Positions 34,917 through 45,773 of a DNA stretch of 64,000 nt are shown piece by piece. Made by a program: the position numbers and the translations under genes. The stretch's first letter is position 1, and the number at the start of each line of letters is the position of its first letter. The stretch spans positions 3,442,667 through 3,506,666 of the forward strand of contig NZ_CP062698.1 in NCBI RefSeq assembly GCF_018389385.1, written 5' to 3'. The notes beneath the pieces were generated by a model. The model did not search any database. It was not told the origin of the DNA and saw nothing but the letters and a program-made list of their open reading frames with translations. This stretch comes from Anthocerotibacter panamensis C109. GTDB lineage: Bacteria > Cyanobacteriota > Cyanobacteriia > Gloeobacterales > Anthocerotibacteraceae.

Positions 34917-35978
34917 ATGTCCATCTACGAATCACGTAAGCCAAAATCTTCCTCTGAACATAGCTTCCAGCCGCGCAAGACTGCTACGTTTAAGCCGCCT
35001 GTAGTTCAGACGCAGCCCGTGGAAGCTGAGCCACCCATGCCCACCTACACTCCGCTACCCGATGATTTCCTCACCAATCACCCTTTGAAGCAAGTGCCCG
35101 GTGAGCCCGCATCCGGTCAGCGTAGACTATCCCCCATCCGAATTCCATCTGTCAGTGCGGAAGTCCAGCGTCAGGAATTAGTTCAACTGAACCCGCTCAA
35201 GGGCGCAGCCAAGGCAGATGAAGCCCTGGAGCTAGCCCAGAAAGAACTATCCCATCTCAACCAGGAAATGGCGCTGGAGATGGCACAGGCAGCGGCGGAT
35301 CTCGCTGGTATAGTGGACCCAACGCCCATCTCTGATAGCATTAGTGCAGCGATTAGTCTTGCTAAGGGGGATTACTTGGGAGCGGGATTGTCACTTGTTT
35401 CGATAGTACCTTTCATTGGTGATGCGCTCGGCAAGCCTCTTAAAGCGGCATCCAATGTGAAAAAGATTGAGCATTTAAAGCAGAGAATTGAGGAACTAAC
35501 TACAGTGATTCAGCAGTTTAATCCAAGCGCTAGTGAACATGCCTTAAAAAAAGTAAAGCAAGTTTCAGCAGAGCTTCAGAAAGTCTTGCAAAAAATCGGA
35601 GATCAACTTATTAGTATGGTCCCTCAACATAAGATAGCTAACTCTTTAAAGGGATTTTCTAGTCAAAGTTTTAATATTGGATCTCAAAAGTTTGTACTCA
35701 CGAAAGAAAAAATAGAGCATATTTTGGAACGACATCATCCTGAATTTCGGAGGACAAAATCCAAAGATATTCAAACTTTCTTTGATCGAGAAATGACTGT
35801 AGATGAAATTCTTGAGGCTATAGGGATCATCCTCAGTCAGAATAGAGATAAGTTGCTTCATAGTGGCGAAAATTTTGTTGGTCAAATTGATGGATTTTAT
35901 CGTAACTCTAGATATGTACTCGGTCTCAATAAAGGGAAAATTGGTCAATTTTTTCCACAGAATCGGAGGATATTTTAG
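34917..35978 (+). CDS. polymorphic-toxin-like protein with eCIS-cargo-like leader
   Basis: Start follows AGGAGT. The 353 residues fall into parts. Residues 1-95 are a disordered leader (MSIYESRKPKSSSEHSFQPR, FKPPVVQTQ, VSAEVQRQE) resembling leaders of DUF4157-type proteins linked to contractile injection systems. Residues 95-185 contain a pretoxin-like segment with DSISAAISLAKGDYLGAGL and VPFIGDALGKP. Then comes a coiled coil, and a C-terminal domain from about 250 with LTKEKIEHILERHHPEF and GQIDGFYRN, reminiscent of RNase-type toxin tips (His268, Arg272, His273). The 3' half is distinctly AT-rich. The next gene looks like its immunity partner. Toxin activity is inference. Confidence 0.6.
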   Translation: MSIYESRKPKSSSEHSFQPRKTATFKPPVVQTQPVEAEPPMPTYTPLPDDFLTNHPLKQVPGEPASGQRRLSPIRIPSVSAEVQRQELVQLNPLKGAAKADEALELAQKELSHLNQEMALEMAQAAADLAGIVDPTPISDSISAAISLAKGDYLGAGLSLVSIVPFIGDALGKPLKAASNVKKIEHLKQRIEELTTVIQQFNPSASEHALKKVKQVSAELQKVLQKIGDQLISMVPQHKIANSLKGFSSQSFNIGSQKFVLTKEKIEHILERHHPEFRRTKSKDIQTFFDREMTVDEILEAIGIILSQNRDKLLHSGENFVGQIDGFYRNSRYVLGLNKGKIGQFFPQNRRIF

Positions 35979-35980
35979 CA

Positions 35981-36451
35981 ATGCTTAAAGTTAGCTCTTA
36001 CTTAAAAGTTAATGAGGAGTTTATTCTTGCTTCACAATTTACTAATCAGGTTTCAGATCCTGATTACATTGAGGGCGCAATTGAGATCGAGTTTTGTGAA
36101 GAAATTCTCCTTGGTCTTAGGACATGGGACTATATAGATCAACTATGGAGCTATTTTGTAAATGGTCTTGTAGAAGTGGCAGAGGGTAAAGAGTTTAAAA
36201 CTTTTCTGCCAGATCAACCCGTCCAAATAACATTTAAGCCAGATATAGCGAGCAGGCGAGTAACTGTTGAAGAGCAGTCTACTGAATATCACAATATATC
36301 TATAAATTATGTGGAATTTATGGGCACGATGATTACAGAAGGCAAAGCATTTTTCAGTAAAATGTCAGAACTTCTTCCTGAAGAACAGTTTTACAAAGAT
36401 GAGTATACTAGGCTCCTCGCTCTCGAACAAAAATTTACCCATTTACTATAA
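35981..36451 (+). CDS. probable immunity protein for the toxin-like gene
   Basis: The gene starts two bases after the toxin-like gene stops and its GGAGGA ribosome site lies inside that gene's last codons, so the two are co-translated. The 156-residue product is acidic, has no signal peptide or membrane helix, and has mixed strand/helix content with a Glu-rich C-terminal helix, as expected for a protein that plugs a basic nuclease tip. It shares the AT-rich composition of the toxin's 3' end. I do not recognise the family; the role is inferred from position. Confidence 0.55.
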   Translation: MLKVSSYLKVNEEFILASQFTNQVSDPDYIEGAIEIEFCEEILLGLRTWDYIDQLWSYFVNGLVEVAEGKEFKTFLPDQPVQITFKPDIASRRVTVEEQSTEYHNISINYVEFMGTMITEGKAFFSKMSELLPEEQFYKDEYTRLLALEQKFTHLL

Positions 36452-36539
36452 GTTTGGGCAGGTAACTTGATAACAGTGCGCGTTCAACCGATTCCCAGTC
36501 CCATAGCCTCAACCAATCCTTGCAAGCCCGAGCGTTTAC

Positions 36540-36794
36540 CCTGAAGGGGTGACACCAGAAGACAGAGCAGGAGCGGGTGCTAGAGCTATTCCATAAGAAA
36601 AGGTAGGCTAGCTTATGACCCGCCTACCCCCATAAAAAATGTTCTCTTCAGCATACCAAGCGCTCCTGCGCGCTCCCCATTTTCTTCTGTTGTCCCTGTT
36701 GGTCAACCGCCGCAAGGCGAAGTATCATCGCCAAGGCTTAGCAGCCAGAATGCTTATGCAGCAGGTATCCTAGCTCCGGTGTCACCCCTTCAGG
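36540..36794. repeat. 255-bp segment bounded by perfect 17-bp inverted repeats
   Basis: CCTGAAGGGGTGACACC at 36540-36556 is exactly inverted at 36778-36794. The interior has no ORF. The size and structure are MITE-like, but no flanking target duplication is evident. A third copy matching at 14 of 17 positions lies in direct orientation at 37032-37048. Confidence 0.6.
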
Positions 36795-36970
36795 TTATTT
36801 ACAGGCATGTATGTGTCAAGAAATTAGTTATGTACATTGGCTAGAGAGAATCCTATTTGCGGGTTGTCAAGGGGGGAGTCTGTCTTGCTGTGTAAACTTT
36901 TATTGCAGCTTTCAACATTTGTGCTTAGCGGGCGGATTGCGATCTGCTCAATCTGGCAGTTTACAGGTGT

Positions 36971-37072
36971 TTGGATGTTGCTGATCGGATTGTGAACATG
37001 GAGGATGGACGGCTCGTTAACGTGGGTTCGACCTCAAGGGGTGACGCTGGTATAACAAGCCTGACGGGTTGA
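36971..37072 (+). pseudogene. 3' relic of a DevA-type ABC transporter ATPase
   Basis: The frame reads LDVADRIVNMEDGRLVNVG and continues to a TGA at 37070-37072. The block xLDVADRIxxMEDGRLV is the conserved C-terminal end of DevA-family ATPases, which drive glycolipid or macrolide-type export in cyanobacteria. No Walker motifs lie upstream; the sequence before 36971 loses the expected HDxR. Only about 33 codons of the gene survive. Confidence 0.6.
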
Positions 37073-37226
37073 TAAAATGTCCCCAACCCCCATACGTCGA
37101 GCAAGAAGAAGGGATTCCTGACGCAAGATAGGTAAGATTCGGCGCTTATAGACCGGGCGCGATACTAGGGCCTGTTGCTGCTCTGCTGTTACCATAACAG
37201 AGCCCAAACTTCGCTGGGCCAATCTC

Positions 37227-37901
37227 ATGGGTGCATTGCGTCCCTGTCTCCTCTACACTCCTGGTCAGGTCCCCTACCCTCTAGCCTGGGAGTGGCAACG
37301 GCACGTTCAACAGCAAAAAATTCAGGACCCGGAGCACCCCGATGTCCTTTTTTTGTTGGAACACCCCCCCGTCTATACCTTGGGTCAGGGCTCCAGCATG
37401 GACTTTGTCCGTTTCGCCTCGGGGGCGCACGAACTGCATCGCACCGAACGGGGGGGCGAGGTGACCTACCATGGACCCGGTCAAATCGTGGGCTATCCCA
37501 TCCTGGACCTGCGCCACTACCGCCAGGATTTGCACTGGTACCTACGCCAATTAGAGGAAGTGGTGATTCAGACGCTCGCTGCGTTGGGAATCAGCGGGGA
37601 GCGCATCGCAGGGCTAACCGGCGTATGGGTAGAGGGGGCCAAAGTTGCCGCCATCGGGATCAAAGTTTCACGTTGGGTCACCCTGCATGGCTTCGCCTTC
37701 AATGTCACCACTGACCTCGCGCCCTTCGCAGCTATCGTTCCTTGCGGACTGACGAAACCCGTAACCAGCCTCGCCCAACTATGTCCAGGGGCGACCCTAG
37801 AAGCGGTACAACCCTTAATTGCTGGAATGTTCTGTAAAGTCTTTGGCGTGAAGCTGATTGCAAAAAAGCTGGACTACCCAATTCTTGGACCTCCAGCTTA
37901 A
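37227..37901 (+). CDS. lipB: octanoyl-[ACP]:protein N-octanoyltransferase
   Basis: The 224-residue protein has the LipB signatures [18 protein letters not shown], the catalytic lysine in [24 protein letters not shown], and the catalytic cysteine in AIVPCGL. LipB moves octanoyl groups from acyl carrier protein to lipoyl domains, the first step of lipoate assembly for pyruvate dehydrogenase and glycine cleavage. Length is normal. It stands alone, with decayed DNA upstream. Confidence 0.95.
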   Translation: MGALRPCLLYTPGQVPYPLAWEWQRHVQQQKIQDPEHPDVLFLLEHPPVYTLGQGSSMDFVRFASGAHELHRTERGGEVTYHGPGQIVGYPILDLRHYRQDLHWYLRQLEEVVIQTLAALGISGERIAGLTGVWVEGAKVAAIGIKVSRWVTLHGFAFNVTTDLAPFAAIVPCGLTKPVTSLAQLCPGATLEAVQPLIAGMFCKVFGVKLIAKKLDYPILGPPA

Positions 37902-38213
37902 AAATGTGCAACTAGATACAGTTATTCACCATGTCTCGCCATGAAACCCATACAGAGCAAGAGCTTTCAAAAAGACTGTACTGGCGCACTATCTCAGGTT
38001 GCAGAAAATAACTGGTGGTGTGCAACGGATAAATAAAGGTATAATAAGCTACTGAAAACTAGAATTGTAGTGCCCAGTTGCCAAATTCGTATCAAGCTGT
38101 TAACATGTGTGCAGGATGGATGGTTTGTCAACGATTTCTAAAGTCAAAGTTTCGCAGAGTCAGGCGAGTTGTGAAAAGCTCCGCTCCATCCCACGTCCCA
38201 CTTTGGAGAATTT
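37902..38213. other. intergenic stretch with candidate promoter
   Basis: 312 bases without a gene. TATAAT at 38040-38045 is a candidate -10 box for the small gene at 38214, without a convincing -35. The rest is AT-rich and shows nothing else. Confidence 0.35.
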
Positions 38214-38513
38214 ATGGCCTATCGGAAGAGAGAGGTTGCCACACGCGCGGCAGCTAGTTGTTCTTTACCTCAGTTGATTGCCCGCAACGCACCCTTGGAA
38301 TCTGGAAGTTTACTAGTTTTGATGTACGAGCGTGCTCAAGCCCAAATGAATCCTGGGGATAAGCAGGGAGTGGGTAGCTGGATCAAAGAGTCGCTAGATA
38401 AGCATGGTCTGCCCAGTCTTATTCGCTTTGGTCGTCGTGACCGGGCTACAGTCTTGCGCCGCGATGAATTTATTCAATGGTTTGAGCCTCTGCTCACCAA
38501 ACAAGAAGCTTAA
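38214..38513 (+). CDS. 99-residue hypothetical protein
   Basis: Start follows GGAG at eight bases. The product is basic and helical without signal peptide or membrane helix: MAYRKREVATRAAASCSLPQ, a centre SWIKESLDKHGLPSLIRFGR, and a C-terminal helix RRDEFIQWFEPLL. The charge pattern could suit nucleic acid binding but no known motif is visible. It is transcribed alone, with convergent dockerin-like genes downstream. Confidence 0.55.
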   Translation: MAYRKREVATRAAASCSLPQLIARNAPLESGSLLVLMYERAQAQMNPGDKQGVGSWIKESLDKHGLPSLIRFGRRDRATVLRRDEFIQWFEPLLTKQEA

Positions 38514-38580
38514 ACTTCGCTTAGCTACATGCTCCTGATATAGGGCGGTCTAGATACCTAGTGGGACTCAATACTGGCTT

Positions 38581-39615
38581 CTACTTTCGCTTTGGGCTGC
38601 CCTCTTCAGGGATGAACAAGACCACCTGCGCGAATTCCATATCGTCGTAGTCGACACTGTCTTCTTCTTGAATGAAACCGCCTAGAAGTTCGCTGAGTAA
38701 GCTGCGGCTTTGCTGGGAACTAGTTGTTGCTAGGGTGACTTCGTTGATGCCCTGTTTGAGTAGCCAGCGCGGTAAAGGAATAAGGATATTATCGCCATTG
38801 AGGGTGATGCGTCTAACTAATTTGCCGTTGAGTAGGACCTGTAAGCCGTTGAGCAGGCGACCGCCGCGCAGATTGGATTGCCCCGCCCGATAGGAATCTG
38901 GGGTATCCACTCCGATAAGCGAACCGATGCGTAGCGCAGGGTCGCGCGTAGGGATATTCGGCAAGCGGAAGCGGCGCTTGAAGACAAAGCCCTCGGAAGG
39001 GATGCGAAAGTCTCCGGCGTTGGCAGAATTTGGGGAATAGTCGTTATCCCCTAAGTGACGGACCCGGTCATCGAGCACGAGGGTCTGGGTTGCTAGCCGC
39101 TCTAATTGCAGTTCGAAGGGGGCTCGCTGGTCTTTACGGGTGGTTAGCGAGAAGGGTGTAAAGTCATTGGCCGCGCGGGCAGTCAGGATGCGGTTGGCGG
39201 GGACCGGGCGCGGCAGGGTAAAGCGACCATCCTGGTCTGTGGTCACGCGGATGTGCTCTTCCGGGACTTCGATGATCACCCCGACTAGGGGTTTGCCGGT
39301 TTTTTGGTCTACCACGCTGCCGCTGTTGCTGGAGTCGAGGTCCACAGCAGCGCGGGACTTTGCCAGTGGGTTGATGCTGAGGCCCAGACGGCGCTTGAGG
39401 GTAGTGGCATCAGCGGGGGTGATCTGACCGTCCCCATCAATATCTGCTGCCTGGATTTGCTCGTCACTGAGCAGCCCGTCTCCCTGGAGGTACTGCTCTA
39501 GCACCTGGAGGTCCTGTTGGTCTGTGTGTCCGTCTCCGGTGAGGTCGCCTGGAGTGGCGGCGACAGACGGAGCCAGGACCAGAGCTGCCAGAATCATGTA
39601 GGGCTTGAGGTTCAT
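38581..39615 (-). CDS. secreted dockerin-like / carboxypeptidase-regulatory-like protein, copy 1
   Basis: From ATG 39615 the 344-residue protein has a signal peptide (to SVAATPG), a dockerin-type pair of calcium loops (DLTGDGHTDQQDL and DIDGDGQITPADA, each followed by a helix), and a carboxypeptidase-regulatory-like beta domain (VVDQKTGKPLVGVIIEVPEE, VTTDQDGRFTLPRP). The C-terminal domain has RVRHLGDNDY, LRIGSLIGVDTPDSYRAGQS and RITLNGDNILIPLPR. Dockerins dock onto cohesins at the cell surface; no cohesin is recognisable here. The neighbour at 39635 is a paralogue. Confidence 0.8.
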   Translation of the reverse strand: MNLKPYMILAALVLAPSVAATPGDLTGDGHTDQQDLQVLEQYLQGDGLLSDEQIQAADIDGDGQITPADATTLKRRLGLSINPLAKSRAAVDLDSSNSGSVVDQKTGKPLVGVIIEVPEEHIRVTTDQDGRFTLPRPVPANRILTARAANDFTPFSLTTRKDQRAPFELQLERLATQTLVLDDRVRHLGDNDYSPNSANAGDFRIPSEGFVFKRRFRLPNIPTRDPALRIGSLIGVDTPDSYRAGQSNLRGGRLLNGLQVLLNGKLVRRITLNGDNILIPLPRWLLKQGINEVTLATTSSQQSRSLLSELLGGFIQEEDSVDYDDMEFAQVVLFIPEEGSPKRK

Positions 39616-39634
39616 CGCTTCTCTCTGGAGCAGG

Positions 39635-40714
39635 TCATGGCCCGGAACGGAAAAAATCCCGCTCCTCGCGCCCCGGAATAACCAGAATAACATTGGCAAA
39701 CTCTATATCGTCATAGAACGTGCCACCTTCCGGGGTGCTGAACAAATTACTCAAGGCATTGTTGGGCCGGACAATCGCACTGGAACTGCCCGTGGCTAAC
39801 ACCACTTCGTTGCTGCCCACCCGCAGCAACCGTCGGGGGAGCGCAATGACCAGATTATCGCCATTGAGGGTGATCCGCTTGACCAGTGACCCATTGAGGT
39901 ATACCCGGAAAGCAGCGTTTCCTGAGCCATCAAAGACAGCATAGGCCGGAAGTTTAGATTGACCGGCTCGCACGGAGTCCACTGTGTCTACCCCAATGAG
40001 AGAACCGATACGCAGGTAGGGCTCCTGGTCCGGCAAGAACGTGAGATCAAAAGAGCGGCGGATTTCGCCCCCCTCGGAGGTCAGACGAAACTCGCTCGCA
40101 TTGGCGGAGGTCCGGTCATAGTCGTTGTCTCCTAAATGCCGGACCCGATTGTCGAGTACAACTGTCCGCGCATTGAGCGGTTCTAGCCTGAAGTCTACGC
40201 CTGCCCCGGGATTCTGCGTAGTCGTGGTGGTGAGGGAGAAGGGCGTATAGTTGGGGGCGTTGACGGTGACGATCCGTCCGGGGGGGATGGCCCGTGGTAA
40301 GGTGAAGCGGCCCTCGCCATCGGTGGTGACGCGAATATCCTCTCCAGGAACCTCGACGACCACACCAGCCAGAGGGCGTCCTGTCCGTTGGTCTGTGACT
40401 CGCCCGCTGTTGTTGGCGTCCAAGCCAATCGTCGCTTGGGGGGGAGTGTCGCGCGGGAGCGCGGCGGTGTTTCCTTCTAGGTGGCGCTTGAGCGCAGTGG
40501 CATCTCTGCGGGTGACGCGGCCATCTCCGTCGTAGTCCGCCGCCTGAGTTGCACTGTCATCTAGCAGAAGATTTCCTTGGAGGAAAGCTTCGAGCTGCTT
40601 CAGGTCCGCTTGGTCGATTTTGCCGTCATTTGTGATATCACCGGGGGTAGCCCAGACCGGTACCATCAGGCCCAGACTGGTTACGGCAAGCAGGAGCACA
40701 GGCTTGAGGTCCAT
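39635..40714 (-). CDS. secreted dockerin-like / carboxypeptidase-regulatory-like protein, copy 2
   Basis: Starting at ATG 40714 after AGGTGG, this 359-residue protein has the same layout as its downstream neighbour: signal peptide, DITNDGKIDQADL and DYDGDGRVTRRDA calcium loops, VTDQRTGRPLAGVVVEVPGE, RVRHLGDNDY and LRIGSLIGVDTVDS. The two genes are 19 bases apart and clearly arose by tandem duplication, with divergence concentrated in the linkers and C terminus. Surface or periplasmic location is likely; function unknown. Confidence 0.8.
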   Translation of the reverse strand: MDLKPVLLLAVTSLGLMVPVWATPGDITNDGKIDQADLKQLEAFLQGNLLLDDSATQAADYDGDGRVTRRDATALKRHLEGNTAALPRDTPPQATIGLDANNSGRVTDQRTGRPLAGVVVEVPGEDIRVTTDGEGRFTLPRAIPPGRIVTVNAPNYTPFSLTTTTTQNPGAGVDFRLEPLNARTVVLDNRVRHLGDNDYDRTSANASEFRLTSEGGEIRRSFDLTFLPDQEPYLRIGSLIGVDTVDSVRAGQSKLPAYAVFDGSGNAAFRVYLNGSLVKRITLNGDNLVIALPRRLLRVGSNEVVLATGSSSAIVRPNNALSNLFSTPEGGTFYDDIEFANVILVIPGREERDFFRSGP

Positions 40715-40798
40715 AGACGCCACCTGGGAGAAACATCTCTCCTAGAATAGAACGTTCATCTATAGGTTCCCAAGAGCTGAAACTGGTAACCTCATTGT

Positions 40799-43205
<2,407 letters not shown>

Positions 43206-43483
43206 GCATTAACCTCGAATCGTGTTGGGCAAGGTAATCGGAACTTCTATCGAAAACCATGACAGACCTAGTGAACGGTCCCTCCATGGCTCCGGTAAAA
43301 CGGGAGGATGCACCCTGATTTCCTACCTTTATCTTGCCAAGTTTTTAGTCTATGCACACGTGCGATTGTGCGTATCTTTTGTGTTTTACACATTAGTTTC
43401 AGATAAAGATATGATGAAGCTGCTCCTGGATTTACGTAATTCTACGGGGAACTACATGGTTCTCTTGGCGAGCAGACCGGGGT

Positions 43484-43603
43484 TCAGTGGCTGATAAAGC
43501 CTACGATGACCACGGATACCGCCCAAGAAAGGGCGATGAGGGTGAGGATGAGACCGGCGTTGGGGCTGCCGCGCCAGGAGTAGTTTTTTTCTTGCTTTTT
43601 CAT
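43484..43603 (-). CDS. 39-residue single-helix membrane protein
   Basis: A 39-codon frame from ATG 43603 to TGA at 43484-43486 encodes a charged start (MKKQEKNYSWRGSPNAG) and one hydrophobic helix (LILTLIALSWAVSVVIVGF). The composition resembles many small cyanobacterial membrane proteins, but it lacks the chlorophyll-binding motif of high-light-inducible proteins. No good Shine-Dalgarno is visible. Confidence 0.45.
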   Translation of the reverse strand: MKKQEKNYSWRGSPNAGLILTLIALSWAVSVVIVGFISH

Positions 43604-43731
43604 CGGGGGTGTACTGGGAGATGAGCTTGCTTCATCAATCTTAACCTCTCTGGGATACTTGTAGGGCCTGGTCGGGGAAGCGGGTCACGGTGCCGTAGCG
43701 TACGCTGGATCTTGGTCTTGCCAGATGTGCT

Positions 43732-45021
43732 ATGAGCCAACGACCCTCCTGGGACGAATATTTCATGTCCCTTGCCAAACTTGCTGCCACCCGCTCCACC
43801 TGTCGGGCGGTCTCCGTAGGTGCGGTTATTGTCAAAGACCGCCAAGTACTCGCCACGGGCTACAATGGTCCGCCTCGGGGGTTTGCCCACTGTACGGAGT
43901 TGGGCTACTGCTATGTGGGGGTGGCGCGCTGTGACCTGGACCAGTCCTATACCTCCCGCGCTTCTCACGCTGAGGCTAATGCCATCGCCATGGCTGCGCG
44001 CAAGGGTATTTCCGTCGAAGGGGCGACGATGTATACGACCCTGGAGCCCTGTCTCTCCTGCACCAAATTGATTCTGGCGGCGGGTCTGGTCCAAGTCTTT
44101 TATGAGGAAGGGCTCACTTGGCACAAATCCCGAGCGACCTTTGCCCAGGAGATGCCCATTCCCATCACTGCGCTTAAGCTCTCGACCACTGCGGTGGAGC
44201 GGGCGGTGGCGTTTCTGGAACAGCCGACCTCGCTTAAAAATCCGTCCGACCCACCGGGCTACAACCCCACCCTCAAGACGCTGCTTGCTCTTGACATCGA
44301 CGGGGTGGTCCGCGACGTGCAAGGCTCCTATCTGCGTGCCCTCGCCGACACGGTGGCACACTTCACGGGCGGGCAGTTTCGTCCTAGCCATGCCGATATC
44401 GATGAACTCAAGTCCGAGGGCGTCTGGAACAACGACTGGGAGGGCTCCCAGGAATTGGTCTACCGCTATTTTGAAGGTCTGGGCAAAAACCGTGCCCAAG
44501 TGTCGTTGTCCTACCCGGAGTTGGTAGATTTCTTTCAGGAGCGCTATCTGGGGCAAAATCTTGACGGCTATATCCGCGACGAGACGCTCCTGATTGACCG
44601 GGAGTTTTTTGACCGCTGGGACCGAGCAGGGATCGGCTGGGGATTTGTGAGTGGGGCTTCGCGAAAATCCGCCCAATTCATCCTCTGTGAGCGCTTGGGG
44701 TTGGTCAGCCCGCCCTTAGTCGCTATGGGCGAAGCCCGAGAGAAACCGGACCCCGAAGGACTCCAGAAGCTCATCGCCCATTTTCAAGCTCCTATCAGCC
44801 AGGTGGTCTACTGCGGAGACACAGTGGCGGACATGCTGACGATTACCCGCGCTGCTCAGAGCGACCCCACCCGCACCTACCGCGCCGTGGGTGTCCTCCC
44901 GCCCCACAACCTAACCGCCCACTATCGGCAGCAGCTCATCCAAGCGGGAGCCCATCAAGTCGTGACTGGGCTGGCTGAACTGACTGTTGAGGGTCTAGAA
45001 GCGCTTTTTGCTGGAGCATGA
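43732..45021 (+). CDS. fusion of dCMP/CMP-type deaminase and HAD phosphatase
   Basis: The 429-residue product joins two enzymes. Residues 1-165 are a deoxycytidylate-deaminase fold with the zinc site His79-Ala-Glu81 (SHAEANAIAMA) and Cys107/Cys110 (EPCLSC). Residues 180-429 are a HAD-family hydrolase with the nucleophile motif LALDIDGVVRD (Asp188, Asp190), a GASRK motif and CGDTVADM, resembling the cyanobacterial HAD-IA group (TIGR01548). A deaminase making dUMP or UMP next to a phosphatase suggests nucleotide salvage or house-cleaning. The pairing in one chain is unusual to my knowledge. Confidence 0.85.
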   Translation: MSQRPSWDEYFMSLAKLAATRSTCRAVSVGAVIVKDRQVLATGYNGPPRGFAHCTELGYCYVGVARCDLDQSYTSRASHAEANAIAMAARKGISVEGATMYTTLEPCLSCTKLILAAGLVQVFYEEGLTWHKSRATFAQEMPIPITALKLSTTAVERAVAFLEQPTSLKNPSDPPGYNPTLKTLLALDIDGVVRDVQGSYLRALADTVAHFTGGQFRPSHADIDELKSEGVWNNDWEGSQELVYRYFEGLGKNRAQVSLSYPELVDFFQERYLGQNLDGYIRDETLLIDREFFDRWDRAGIGWGFVSGASRKSAQFILCERLGLVSPPLVAMGEAREKPDPEGLQKLIAHFQAPISQVVYCGDTVADMLTITRAAQSDPTRTYRAVGVLPPHNLTAHYRQQLIQAGAHQVVTGLAELTVEGLEALFAGA

Positions 45022-45068
45022 GCCCGGCGGGGTTTACAACTGTTTTCCTTGTCGTTTGAACGGTGGGA

Positions 45069-45773
45069 TTAGGTCGTGAGGGATTCTAAGGTCCAGCGTT
45101 CGCCGGGGGAGACCCAGATCTCGCCGTAGAAATCCTCCTGGTCGAGCAGCACCAACGAGCGGGCAGCGAGGAACAACAGCGCGATGAAGGTTCCTAGCTG
45201 GTCGTCTTCGCCTGCAATCAGTTCCTCTAGCGAGAGGGGCGTGTCGGTGTGGAAAGAGCGGGCGACCCGTTCGCGGACACGGTGGATGAGGTCCTCTAAG
45301 TTCTCCTGGTGGGCGAGTTCTTTGACTTGCTCTAGAGTGCGTACCGAGCCGGGAGGAAGACGGCTTGGGGTGAGTGGGAGGATTTTTTGCTGGTCTAGGT
45401 GTTCGGCTTCTTTGAGGTGGGCGAGGAGTTCTTGGAGTGTGAGCGGACGTTGAGGCAGATTTTGGGGGGCGGAGAGTCGCCGCTTGAGCATCTGCTCTAG
45501 AGGTAGGGGGAAGTAGACGATATTCGGCTCCTCAGCCATCAGCTCTTCGGGGACGGGCTGTGGGAAGGTCCGTGCCTCTAAGATCTGAGCCTTGAGGTGA
45601 ATGAGCAGCGAAGCATAGAAAAGCGCCTGTCCGGTCAGGGCCAAATCGCGGGTCGTCAACTCCCCCATGGAAGCTAAAAAGCGGTCGGTCAGTTGTACCA
45701 CATCGATGTCCCAAGGGTCCACCTCTCCGCGGCGGGCCAACTCGAGCAGCAGACCTATCGCGTCTTGGGGCAT
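45069..45773 (-). CDS. scpA: segregation and condensation protein A
   Basis: The 234-residue protein has the ScpA kleisin pattern: GEVDPWDIDVVQLTDRFL, LTGQALFYASLLIHLKAQIL at the N-terminal SMC-neck helix, a flexible centre, and a C-terminal winged helix (EDDQLGTFIALLFLAARSLVLLDQEDFYGEIWV). ScpA links the two SMC heads in chromosome condensation. Its ATG overlaps the pgi stop by one base. No scpB is adjacent. Confidence 0.9.
   Translation of the reverse strand: MPQDAIGLLLELARRGEVDPWDIDVVQLTDRFLASMGELTTRDLALTGQALFYASLLIHLKAQILEARTFPQPVPEELMAEEPNIVYFPLPLEQMLKRRLSAPQNLPQRPLTLQELLAHLKEAEHLDQQKILPLTPSRLPPGSVRTLEQVKELAHQENLEDLIHRVRERVARSFHTDTPLSLEELIAGEDDQLGTFIALLFLAARSLVLLDQEDFYGEIWVSPGERWTLESLTT

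Larger units (their letters stand above)
36452..37226. other. gene-poor, decayed stretch between toxin module and lipB
   Basis: About 775 bases without an intact gene. It holds a 17-bp inverted repeat pair (36540-36794), a GC hairpin (GGTAGGC/GCCTACC near 36604-36629), a relic of an ABC ATPase gene (36971-37072) and a third imperfect copy of the 17-bp repeat. A minus-strand frame at 37034-37228 overlaps the relic and is probably fortuitous. Confidence 0.6.

Noticed and set aside
37034-37228. 64-codon minus-strand frame upstream of lipB
   Set aside because: It overlaps the DevA-type relic on the other strand and the lipB start, and has no family resemblance; judged fortuitous.
43222-43494. 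90-codon plus-strand frame after the ankyrin gene
   Set aside because: No ribosome site, no recognisable composition or motif, and it overlaps a more plausible minus-strand small membrane gene.
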